A stretch of DNA of 5,128 nucleotides from Alphaproteobacteria bacterium (lineage in GTDB: Bacteria; Pseudomonadota; Alphaproteobacteria; ATCC43930; CGMCC-115725): the NCBI GenBank assembly GCA_030040495.1, contig JASHTP010000148.1:1-5128 (forward strand), in the 5' to 3' direction. A program made the position numbers and the translations under genes. Below, piece by piece: positions 1 through 5,128 of the stretch; the stretch's first letter is position 1, and every line of letters begins with the position of its first letter. Under the pieces are notes generated by a model. The model did no database searches. It saw nothing but the letters and a program-made list of their open reading frames with translations, and was not told the origin of the DNA.

Positions 1-1095
1 GCCCGGCCTGAGCTCGAAGGAGGCGCGCTCGCCGACGAGCGCACGGCGCTCGCGCGCATAGTCGCGGCTGAGCAGCGCCGCGATCGGCACGTCGACGAAA
101 TCGGGATCGCCATACCACGCCTCGCGATCGGCGAAGGCGAGCTTCGCCGTCTCGACCACGGTGTGGACGAAATCGGGGCCGGTCGGGTCCATGGCGTCGA
201 GATCGAACCCTTCGAGCAGCGCGAGCTGCTGCAGCAGCACCGGCCCCTGCGTCCACGGCCCGCATTTGCACAGCGTGTAGCCGCGATAGTCGAAGGCGAG
301 CGGCGCCTCGGTGGTGGCGCGCCAGCGCGCCATGTCGTCGCCGGTGAGCACGCCGCGATGGCGCCGGCCGGAGCTGTCCATCATCTCCTGCGTGCGGCAG
401 AAACGGTCGACGGCGTCGGCGACGAAGCCTTCCGCCCAGACGCGCCGCGCCGCCTCGATCTGGCCGTCGCGGTCCGGGCTTGCCGCCTCCGCCTCGGCGA
501 GGAGGCGCTGGTAGGTGGCCGCGAGCGCCGCATTGCGGAAGAGCCGCCCGGGCACCGGCGCCCGTCCGCCGGGGAGATAGATCGCGGCAGAGCTCGGCCA
601 TTCCGTCTCGAACAGCTTCCGCACCGTCTCGATCGCCGCCGTGATGCGCGGCACCACCGGATAGCCGCCGCCGGCATAGCCGAGCGCCGGCGCCATCACC
701 TCGCCGAGCCGCAGGCTGCCATGCTCCAGCAGCAGCCGCATCCAGGCGTCGAAGGCGCCCGGCACGCAGGCGGCGAGGAGGCCGGTGCCGGGAATGAGGT
801 CGAGGCCGAGCCGCTGGAAATGCGCGATCGTGGCGCCGGCCGGGCTCACCCCCTGGCCGCAGATCACCTCGGCGCGGCCGCGCCGCCGATCCCACAGGAC
901 CATCGGCGCTTCGCCGGCGGGGCCGTTGAGATGCGGCTCGACCACCTGCAACACCAGCCCCGCCCCTACCGCCGCGTCGAAGGCGTTGCCGCCGCGCTCG
1001 AGCAGGCTCATGCCGACGGCCGAGGCGAGCCAGTGGGTCGAGGCGACGACGCCGAAAGTGCCGCGGATCTCGGGACGGGTAGTGAATGCGTTCAC
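1..1095 (-). CDS. Gamma-glutamyltransferase family Ntn-hydrolase, 3' end cut off by window edge
   Basis: The minus strand is open for 365 codons from a GTG at 1095 to base 1 with no stop. The protein matches the large-subunit part of gamma-glutamyltranspeptidases: the N-terminal GGNAFDAAVG at residues 35-44, GTG..A..VPGAFDAW at 103-118, a GP-rich CGPWTQGP segment at 278-285 where canonical enzymes have PPPSSGG, and ADREAWYGDPDFVDVP at 323-338. The family is made as one chain that cleaves itself at a Thr, which becomes the N-terminal nucleophile of the small subunit. That Thr should lie just beyond the left edge, so activity cannot be judged here. There is no hydrophobic signal peptide, which suggests a cytoplasmic enzyme of the YwrD-like clade (about 525 residues, so about 160 are missing). 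The Arg that holds the glutamate carboxylate in E. coli GGT (Arg114) aligns with Gln81, so the substrate may not be glutathione. It is transcribed divergently from the MFS transporter. An in-frame GTG at 1110 is an alternative start. The family call is firm; the substrate is unknown. Confidence 0.9.
   Translation of the reverse strand, partial: MNAFTTRPEIRGTFGVVASTHWLASAVGMSLLERGGNAFDAAVGAGLVLQVVEPHLNGPAGEAPMVLWDRRRGRAEVICGQGVSPAGATIAHFQRLGLDLIPGTGLLAACVPGAFDAWMRLLLEHGSLRLGEVMAPALGYAGGGYPVVPRITAAIETVRKLFETEWPSSAAIYLPGGRAPVPGRLFRNAALAATYQRLLAEAEAASPDRDGQIEAARRVWAEGFVADAVDRFCRTQEMMDSSGRRHRGVLTGDDMARWRATTEAPLAFDYRGYTLCKCGPWTQGPVLLQQLALLEGFDLDAMDPTGPDFVHTVVETAKLAFADREAWYGDPDFVDVPIAALLSRDYARERRALVGERASFELRPG
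1082..1095. promoter_or_regulatory. Palindrome GTGAA-N4-TTCAC over the hydrolase start codon; possible operator
   Basis: GTGAATGCGTTCAC is a perfect inverted repeat with 5-base arms and a 4-base centre. It covers the GTG start and the first codons of the hydrolase gene. Its centre is about 84 bases before the transcription start predicted from the sigma-54 promoter, a normal distance for an enhancer-binding-protein site. It could equally block transcription of the divergent gene. The arms are short, the site lies in coding sequence, and I cannot assign it to a known regulator, so this is a candidate only. Confidence 0.3.
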
Positions 1096-1103
1096 GGTTC
1101 GGA

Positions 1104-1108
1104 CCCTC
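1104..1108 (-). promoter_or_regulatory. Shine-Dalgarno sequence that favours the GTG start at 1095
   Basis: On the minus strand GAGGG lies 8 bases before the GTG at 1093-1095. The alternative in-frame GTG at 1108-1110 overlaps this motif and has no equally good purine run at the right distance, so 1095 is preferred. No ATG start was found near this point in frame. Confidence 0.55.
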
Positions 1109-1110
1109 AC

Positions 1111-1130
1111 CGGCGCCACGCGGCGCCACA
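1111..1130. repeat. Two tandem copies of a 10-bp unit (CGGCGCCACG / CGGCGCCACA)
   Basis: Two adjacent 10-base units differ only at the last base. Each contains the self-complementary hexamer GGCGCC. The period equals one DNA helical turn, so a protein could contact both copies on the same face. The repeat lies between the hydrolase start and the sigma-54 promoter, at about -62 to -43 of the predicted transporter transcript. Chance in a very GC-rich region is a real alternative. Confidence 0.4.
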
Positions 1131-1145
1131 GGATAGTATTGACGG

Positions 1146-1163
1146 CTGGCACATCCCTTGCAT
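1146..1163 (+). promoter_or_regulatory. Sigma-54 (RpoN) -24/-12 promoter for the MFS transporter
   Basis: CTGGCACATCCCTTGCAT closely matches the sigma-54 consensus TGGCACG-N4-TTGC(A/T): the GG at 1148-1149 and the GC at 1160-1161 are exactly 10 bases apart, and only the base after TGGCAC differs. Transcription should start near 1172-1173, giving a leader of about 98 bases before the ATG at 1271. The site lies in the short non-coding gap between divergent genes and points at the transporter. Such promoters need a AAA+ enhancer-binding protein; none is encoded in the window. Known: consensus and spacing. Inferred: that it drives this gene. Confidence 0.75.
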
Positions 1164-1256
1164 CTTGCGGCGCAGCGCCAGCGCGTGGCCGGCGTGCCGA
1201 CGGGCGCACCGGCCTCCGCCACTGTCGCCAGCCCTACGGGCCTGTCAAGTCAACCA

Positions 1257-1262
1257 GGGGAG
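1257..1262 (+). promoter_or_regulatory. Shine-Dalgarno sequence of the MFS transporter
   Basis: GGGGAG sits 8 bases before the ATG at 1271. The reading frame is open far upstream, back to at least 785, because of the high GC content. The ribosome site therefore decides the start, and the upstream part of the frame is spurious. A second ATG at 1263, inside the spacer, is out of frame. Confidence 0.75.
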
Positions 1263-1270
1263 ATGAGCTC

Positions 1271-2545
1271 ATGTCCGTATCCGCCGTGACGGCGCGCGAG
1301 ACCGGCGCAAGGCGCTGGTGGCAACTGCTTTTCGGCGTCATCGCCATGATGGCGATTTCGAGCCCGCAATATACCTGGACGCTGTTCACCGGTCCGCTCA
1401 ACCAGCGGCTCGGCACGAGCCTGGCCGAGCTGCAATGGACCTTCTCGCTGCTGATCATCCTGCAGACCTTCCTGTCGCCGCTGCAGGCCTATCTCGTCGA
1501 CCGCTTCGGGCCGCGCAACCTGATCGCCGCCGGCGCCATCCTGTCGGGCGGGAGCTGGGTGCTCTCCGCCTACGCCGCCAGCCTCGAGACGCTCTACGTC
1601 ACCTACGGCATCATCGGCGGCTTCGGCACCGGCATCATCTATGTCGGCATCATCGGCCTGATGGTGCGCTGGTTCCCCGACCGGCGCGGCCTCGCCACCG
1701 GGCTCGCCGCCGCCGGCTACGGCTTCGGCGCCTTCTTCACCAGCTTCCCGATCGACAGCATGATCAAGACGTCGGGCTACCAGCACACGCTGCTCGTCTG
1801 GGGCCTGATCCAGGGCATCGTCGGCGTGCTGGCGGCGCTCGGGCTGCGCGTGCCGCCGCCCGGCTACCAGCCGACCGGCTACGATCCCGAGCTGGTCAAG
1901 ATCGAGCTGCAGTCGCGGCGCAGCTACACGCCGGCGGAGATGCTGCGAAGCCCGATCTTCTGGGTGCTCTTCATCATGATGTCGATGATGTCGACGAGCG
2001 GCCTGATGGTGGTGTCGAACGTCGGCCCCTTCGCCAAGGAGTTCAAGGTCGCCGACGTCATGGTGTTCGGCATCATGGCGGCGCTGCCGCTGTCGCTGAC
2101 GCTGTCGCGCGTCACCAACGGCCTGACGCGGCCCTTCTTCGGCTGGATCTCCGACCATATCGGCCGCGAGGCGACGATGGCGCTCGCCTTCTCGCTCGAG
2201 GCGGCGGCGATCCTGGTGCTGTTCGCCTTCCTCGGCAATCCCTTGCTGTTCGTCGTGCTGACCGGTCTGGTCTTCTTCGGCTGGGGCGAGATATTCTCGC
2301 TCTTCCCGTCGACGCTCACCGACACCTTCGGAGCGAAATTCGCCGCGACCAATTACGGCTTCCTCTACATCGCCCAGGGCATCGGCTCGATCCTCGGCGG
2401 CCCGGCGGCGGCATTCCTGAAGCAAACCACGGGAAGCTGGACCGCCGTCTTCATCATCGTCGCCGGCCTCGACGCGCTGACCGCGCTGCTGGCGGTGACG
2501 GTGCTGCGGCGCCTGCGCCAGCGCCACCTGCTCGCCGCGGGCTGA
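1271..2545 (+). CDS. MFS transporter, oxalate/formate antiporter (OFA, OxlT-like) family
   Basis: This 424-residue inner-membrane permease is the normal length for the family (OxlT has 418) and should have 12 membrane helices in two halves. Helix 1 carries SSPQYTWTLF at 30-39, closely like the QYSWTLY of OxlT. Loop 2-3 has the MFS signature VDRFGPR at 76-82. RWFPDRRGLATG at 133-144 is the OFA hallmark. A polar central loop at about 193-227 ends in TPAEMLRSP before helix 7, and loop 8-9 has GWISDHIGRE. Arg287 in NGLTRPFFG probably corresponds to the substrate-binding Arg272 of OxlT, but the helix 11 Lys (OxlT Lys355) appears to be Gln369 in YIAQG. With one pocket charge lost, oxalate exchange is doubtful; a monocarboxylate or other organic anion is more likely. 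The gene is preceded by a sigma-54 promoter and diverges from the hydrolase gene. The family is certain; the substrate is unknown. Confidence 0.93.
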   Translation: MSVSAVTARETGARRWWQLLFGVIAMMAISSPQYTWTLFTGPLNQRLGTSLAELQWTFSLLIILQTFLSPLQAYLVDRFGPRNLIAAGAILSGGSWVLSAYAASLETLYVTYGIIGGFGTGIIYVGIIGLMVRWFPDRRGLATGLAAAGYGFGAFFTSFPIDSMIKTSGYQHTLLVWGLIQGIVGVLAALGLRVPPPGYQPTGYDPELVKIELQSRRSYTPAEMLRSPIFWVLFIMMSMMSTSGLMVVSNVGPFAKEFKVADVMVFGIMAALPLSLTLSRVTNGLTRPFFGWISDHIGREATMALAFSLEAAAILVLFAFLGNPLLFVVLTGLVFFGWGEIFSLFPSTLTDTFGAKFAATNYGFLYIAQGIGSILGGPAAAFLKQTTGSWTAVFIIVAGLDALTALLAVTVLRRLRQRHLLAAG

Positions 2546-2556
2546 GCGCGGCTCAG
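2542..2556. terminator. Short stem-loop spanning both convergent stop codons
   Basis: CTGAGC-GCG-GCTCAG is a perfect 6-bp inverted repeat with a 3-base loop. It contains the TGA of the transporter (2543-2545) and the TGA of the lyase gene on the other strand (2553-2555), with 7 bases between the two genes. It forms in either transcript but has no T-run on either side, so it is not a classical intrinsic terminator. It may only pause polymerase or protect RNA ends. Confidence 0.35.
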
Positions 2557-3515
2557 GCGGCGAGGTCGAAGGCGCCGGCGGCGGTGATGCGCGCCGCCTT
2601 GAGCGCCGCCTCGAGCCGGGCGATCTCCGCCGCCGGCAGCTTGACCAGCGGCGGGCGGACCACCGCGCGCCGCAAGCGGCCGAGCAGCACCAGCGCCTCC
2701 TTCATGCGGTTGTGCATGTCGAGGAAGGGCGGCGCGTAGAAGGCCTGGACGAGGGGATAGATGCGGTCGTTGAGCGCCTGCGCCCGCGCCAGGTCCTTGG
2801 CCTGGACCGCGCGCCACAGCGCCGCCTGCAGGTCGGCGATGACGCTGCCCGCGCCGGAGAGCAGCCCGTTGCAGCCGAGCACGAGCGAGCTCATCAGCCA
2901 GGAGCTGTGCGTGCTCAGCACATTGACCGGCCGCTTCAGGCCTTGCAGCGCGCGAATGTGCCGCTCGTGCAGCATGGCGTCGTTGCTCCAGTCCTTGATC
3001 GCGCGCACGCTCGGCACCTCGTCGACGATGCGGAGCAGCGTCTCGACGGGATAACCGAGGCCGCTCGCCATCGGATATTGGAACAGGATGAGCGGCAGGT
3101 CGGCGGCGTCGGCGATGCGCTTGAAGTGGGCGAGCGCCATCTCCGGCCGGAGCTGGCCGCCCATGCTCATGCTGTTGGGCGGAAACACCAGCAGCGCCGA
3201 GGCGCCGGCCGCGGCCGCCATGCGCGCGAGCGCCGCGGCGGCGAGGCTGCCGTCGGCATAGATGCCCGCCACCACCGGCAGCCGGTCGCCGATCTCCGCG
3301 AGCGTGAGGTCGAGCACCTGCCGCTGCTCCTCGAGGCTGCAGGCATGCACCTCGGAGGCATGCGCGTTGGTGGTGATCGCGGTAAGCCCGGGCACGGCGG
3401 CGACGTCGCCCAGATGCTTGCGGTAATCGCGCGCGTCGATCGCGAGATCCTCGTCGAACGGCAACAGGCAGGCGGGAATGACGCCGGACGGGACGAAATC
3501 GCCGAAGCGTGCCAT
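2553..3515 (-). CDS. Dihydrodipicolinate synthase/N-acetylneuraminate lyase superfamily protein
   Basis: A complete 320-residue class I lyase with the TIM-barrel layout and length of the family (about 290-320). These cytoplasmic enzymes form a Schiff base between a Lys and a 2-oxo acid, then add, cleave or dehydrate. The Lys is Lys174 in VRAIKDW. Two other signatures depart from DapA. The GTTGE loop is replaced by NAHASE at 50-55, and FQYPMASG at 145-152 aligns with YNVPSRTG, which puts Phe145 at the catalytic Tyr and leaves no equivalent of the DapA carboxylate-binding Arg138. Tyr147 is two residues away. It is therefore unlikely to be lysine-pathway DapA and is more likely a catabolic 2-oxo-acid lyase or dehydratase of unassigned substrate. 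The ATG at 3515 has a strong ribosome site. It lies 110 bases downstream of the ThDP enzyme gene on the same strand, probably in one transcription unit. Confidence 0.9.
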   Translation of the reverse strand: MARFGDFVPSGVIPACLLPFDEDLAIDARDYRKHLGDVAAVPGLTAITTNAHASEVHACSLEEQRQVLDLTLAEIGDRLPVVAGIYADGSLAAAALARMAAAAGASALLVFPPNSMSMGGQLRPEMALAHFKRIADAADLPLILFQYPMASGLGYPVETLLRIVDEVPSVRAIKDWSNDAMLHERHIRALQGLKRPVNVLSTHSSWLMSSLVLGCNGLLSGAGSVIADLQAALWRAVQAKDLARAQALNDRIYPLVQAFYAPPFLDMHNRMKEALVLLGRLRRAVVRPPLVKLPAAEIARLEAALKAARITAAGAFDLAA

Positions 3516-3521
3516 GCGATG

Positions 3522-3529
3522 CCTCCTCC
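3522..3529 (-). promoter_or_regulatory. Strong Shine-Dalgarno sequence of the lyase gene
   Basis: On the minus strand GGAGGAGG lies 6 bases before the ATG at 3515. It is the best ribosome site in the window and fixes the start. The frame reading through from 3654 on this strand is in another phase and is not translated from this site. Confidence 0.8.
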
Positions 3530-3549
3530 GCCTTGAAGCGGTGCTGCGC

Positions 3550-3568
3550 CGGGCGGCGGCGCCGCCCG
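3550..3568 (-). other. GC-rich hairpin in the gap before the lyase gene
   Basis: CGGGCGGC and GCCGCCCG form a perfect 8-bp inverted repeat around a 3-base loop, between the ThDP gene stop and the lyase ribosome site. No T-run follows in the direction of transcription, so it is not a normal terminator. It could stabilise or separate the two parts of a shared mRNA. GC-rich gaps make such stems easily by chance. Confidence 0.3.
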
Positions 3569-3575
3569 CGCGACG

Positions 3576-3603
3576 ATCTTACCGCGCCCGGAGCCGCCGC
3601 CAA
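3576..3603 (-). promoter_or_regulatory. Weak sigma-70-type promoter candidate for the lyase gene
   Basis: On the minus strand TTGGCG (-35, at 3598-3603) and TAAGAT (-10, at 3576-3581) are 16 bases apart, each matching the consensus at 4 of 6 bases. The 110-base gap, fairly long for a tight operon, allows a separate promoter. The hairpin at 3550-3568 would lie in the leader. This is a possibility only; co-transcription from upstream is the simpler view. Confidence 0.25.
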
Positions 3604-3625
3604 TCCCCCCGGCGCCGGCGCGCCG

Positions 3626-5128
3626 TCAATGCCCGCCGGCGAGCGCCGCGGCACGGATCTCCGACAGCGACTGACGGATGGTCAGCGCCTCGGGATCGAT
3701 GCGCAGCTCGAGGATCGCCGGCACGCCCGCGGCGCGCGCGCGCTCGAAGGCGGCGGGGAAGTCGGCGGTGCGCTCGACCACCTCGCCATGGGCGCCGTAG
3801 GCGCGCGCCAGCGCGGCGAAGTCGGGATTGTTGAGCTCCGTGCCGATGACCCGGCCGGGATGATGGCGCTCCTGATGCATGCGGATGGTGCCGTACATGC
3901 CGTTGTTGAGGAGCAGCACGACGATGCCGAGCCGCCGCTGCACCGCCGTCGCCAGCTCCTGCCCGGTCATCAGGAAATCGCCGTCGCCGGCGACGCAGAC
4001 CACGGCGCGGTCGGGATGGACGATCTTCGCCGCCACTGCCGCCGGAAAGCCATAGCCCATGGAACCGCTGGTGGGCGCGAGCTGCGAGCCGAAGCGGCGA
4101 TATTGGTGGAAGCGATGGACCCAGGTGGCGAAATTGCCGGCGCCGTTGGTGAAGATGGCGTCGGCCGGCAGGTGCCGGTCGAGCCACAGCACGATCTCGC
4201 CCATCTGGATCTCGCCCGGCGAGCGCGGCGGCTTGAGCCAGGCGAGGTAATCCTGATGCGCCGCCGCGGTCGCCGCCGCCCAGACCGGGCTCTCGACCGG
4301 CTTCAGCGCCGCGGCGGCGCGGGCGAAGGCGCGCGGCGTGGCCACGATCGGCAGCGCCGGCTGGTAGACGCGGCCGAGCTCCTCGGGATCGGCATGGACA
4401 TGCACCAGACGCTGCGCCGGCGTCGGGATCTCGATGAGCGTATAGCCGCCGGTGGTCATCTCGCCGAGCCGCGGGCCGACCGCGATCAGCAGGTCCGCCT
4501 GCTTGATGCGCTGGGCGAGCTTGGGGTTGATGCCGATGCCGACGTCGCCGGCATAACAGGGATGCGCATTGTCGAAGCGGTCCTGCCGGCGGAAGCCGCA
4601 GCCGACCGGCAGCCGGTTGTCGGCCGCGAACCGCTCGATGGCGGCGACGCCCGCCTCGTCCCAGGCGCTGCCGCCGAGCAGCAGGAAAGGCCGCTCCGCC
4701 GCCGCAAGCCACTCGCGCAGCCGCGCCATCGGCGCCTCGCCGGGCCAGACCTCGGCGGGGACGTAAGGCTGCGCGTCGGCGACCTCGACCGCCTCGGTCA
4801 GCATGTCCTCGGGCAGCGCCAGCACCACCGGGCCAGGACGGCCGCCGGTGGCGGTGTGGTAGGCGCGGCTCAGGAATTCGGGGATGCGGCGGGGATCGTC
4901 GATCTCCGCCACCCATTTGGCGAGCTGGCCGAACATGCGGCGGTAGTCGATCTCCTGGAACGCCTCGCGCTCCAGCGTCTCGCGCGCCACTTGGCCGATG
5001 AACAGGATGAGCGGCGTCGAATCCTGCATCGCCACATGCAGGCCGGCGCTGGCATTGGTGGCGCCGGGGCCGCGGGTCACCATCGCGATTCCGGGCTTGC
5101 CCGTGAGCTTGCCATAGGCGTCCGCCAT
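3626..5128 (-). CDS. ThDP-dependent acetolactate-synthase-like enzyme, N-terminus cut off by window edge
   Basis: 500 residues and a stop are visible; the ATG codon at the right edge is an internal Met, not the start. The alignment with acetolactate synthase begins in the middle of the pyrimidine-binding domain, so about 50-60 residues are missing, including the catalytic Glu, expected about 6 residues before the edge. Visible parts are the rest of that domain with TRGPGATN at 18-25 and GRPGPVVLALPEDM at 96-109, a central domain at about 135-265, and the ThDP/metal domain with SGSMGYGFP at 354-362 and the GDG-x24-NN motif (GDG 381-383, NN 408-409). After NN the sequence IRMHQ replaces the VRQWQ of true acetolactate synthases, with His418 at the Trp that selects 2-oxobutyrate. 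No small regulatory subunit follows. It probably decarboxylates or ligates a 2-oxo acid in a catabolic route. Oxalyl-CoA decarboxylase was considered because of the neighbouring OFA permease, but the sequence is nearer to acetolactate synthases. The lyase gene follows downstream. Confidence 0.92.
   Translation of the reverse strand: MADAYGKLTGKPGIAMVTRGPGATNASAGLHVAMQDSTPLILFIGQVARETLEREAFQEIDYRRMFGQLAKWVAEIDDPRRIPEFLSRAYHTATGGRPGPVVLALPEDMLTEAVEVADAQPYVPAEVWPGEAPMARLREWLAAAERPFLLLGGSAWDEAGVAAIERFAADNRLPVGCGFRRQDRFDNAHPCYAGDVGIGINPKLAQRIKQADLLIAVGPRLGEMTTGGYTLIEIPTPAQRLVHVHADPEELGRVYQPALPIVATPRAFARAAAALKPVESPVWAAATAAAHQDYLAWLKPPRSPGEIQMGEIVLWLDRHLPADAIFTNGAGNFATWVHRFHQYRRFGSQLAPTSGSMGYGFPAAVAAKIVHPDRAVVCVAGDGDFLMTGQELATAVQRRLGIVVLLLNNGMYGTIRMHQERHHPGRVIGTELNNPDFAALARAYGAHGEVVERTADFPAAFERARAAGVPAILELRIDPEALTIRQSLSEIRAAALAGGH

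Noticed and set aside
1133..1138. TACTAT on the minus strand as a -10 element for the hydrolase gene
   Set aside because: It matches at 4 of 6 bases, with no acceptable -35 element at the right distance, too weak to annotate.
1139..1167. Sigma-70-type promoter on the plus strand starting with TTGACG
   Set aside because: The -35 element is good, but the hexamer 17 bases on is ATCTTG, a poor -10. The sigma-54 match in the same place is far better.
163..1266. Long plus-strand open frame opposite the hydrolase gene
   Set aside because: The translation is a low-complexity mix of R, A, G, H and E with no recognisable motif. The minus strand in this stretch encodes a clear GGT-family protein, so this is a GC-rich shadow frame.
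785..1270. Upstream in-frame extension of the transporter
   Set aside because: It would run over the divergent hydrolase gene and lacks a membrane or OFA motif. The ATG at 1271 has a ribosome site and matches the start expected for the family.
1250..2527. 425-codon minus-strand open frame opposite the transporter
   Set aside because: It is rich in R, H, Q, E and D as expected from the antisense of a hydrophobic membrane protein, has no family motif, and lies under the well-supported OFA permease.
3611..3624. GGCGC-CGGC-GCGCC stem just after the ThDP gene stop as a terminator
   Set aside because: The arms are only 5 bases, there is no T-run, and such GC stems are expected by chance here.
3579..4916. 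445-codon minus-strand frame overlapping the ThDP enzyme in another phase
   Set aside because: The Arg/Ala/Gly-rich translation has no domain, while the frame ending at 3626 has all the ThDP-enzyme motifs.
5126..5128. ATG at the right edge as the start of the ThDP enzyme
   Set aside because: The residues from here align inside the pyrimidine-binding domain of acetolactate synthases, after the catalytic Glu, so the gene must begin to the right of the window.
3626..5128. Oxalyl-CoA decarboxylase, which would pair with an oxalate permease
   Set aside because: The visible motifs follow acetolactate-synthase-like proteins and not the oxalyl-CoA decarboxylase sequence, and the permease itself lacks the second positive charge expected for oxalate.

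Overview
This window looks like chromosomal DNA from a high-GC proteobacterium, most likely an alphaproteobacterium of the Hyphomicrobiales (Bradyrhizobium-like). The basis is very GC-rich coding sequence on both strands and protein sequences that resemble family members I associate with that group. The taxon is inferred by eye. I see no RNA gene, CRISPR array, insertion sequence, integrase or other mobile signature.

Layout, left to right. (1) The minus strand from 1095 to the left edge carries the 5' part of a gamma-glutamyltransferase-like Ntn-hydrolase. The window ends just before its expected catalytic threonine. (2) Positions 1096-1270 are a divergent control region. It holds a very good sigma-54 (-24/-12) promoter match facing the transporter, a 10-bp tandem repeat and a palindrome over the hydrolase start codon. 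(3) 1271-2545 (+) is a complete 12-helix MFS transporter of the oxalate/formate antiporter (OFA, OxlT-like) family. (4) 2553-3515 (-) is a complete dihydrodipicolinate synthase/N-acetylneuraminate lyase superfamily protein with altered active-site motifs. It converges on the transporter with only 7 bases between the stop codons. (5) 3626 to the right edge (-) is a thiamine-diphosphate enzyme of the acetolactate-synthase-like group. It lacks its N-terminus because the window cuts it, and it probably lies upstream of the aldolase gene in the same transcription unit.

Taken together, the genes resemble a small catabolic locus. An organic-anion permease would bring in a substrate, an Ntn-hydrolase could cleave an amide or gamma-glutamyl bond, a Schiff-base lyase or hydratase would act on a 2-oxo acid, and a ThDP enzyme would decarboxylate or ligate an oxo acid. 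The substrate cannot be read from the sequence. A sigma-54 promoter on the transporter suggests control by an enhancer-binding protein, for example in response to nitrogen status or the substrate. In all four proteins at least one residue used by the best-studied relatives appears to be changed, so the default names (GGT, oxalate/formate antiporter, DapA, acetolactate synthase) should not be taken as functions. The most interesting features are the sigma-54 promoter region and these active-site departures. I found no clearly new type of system.
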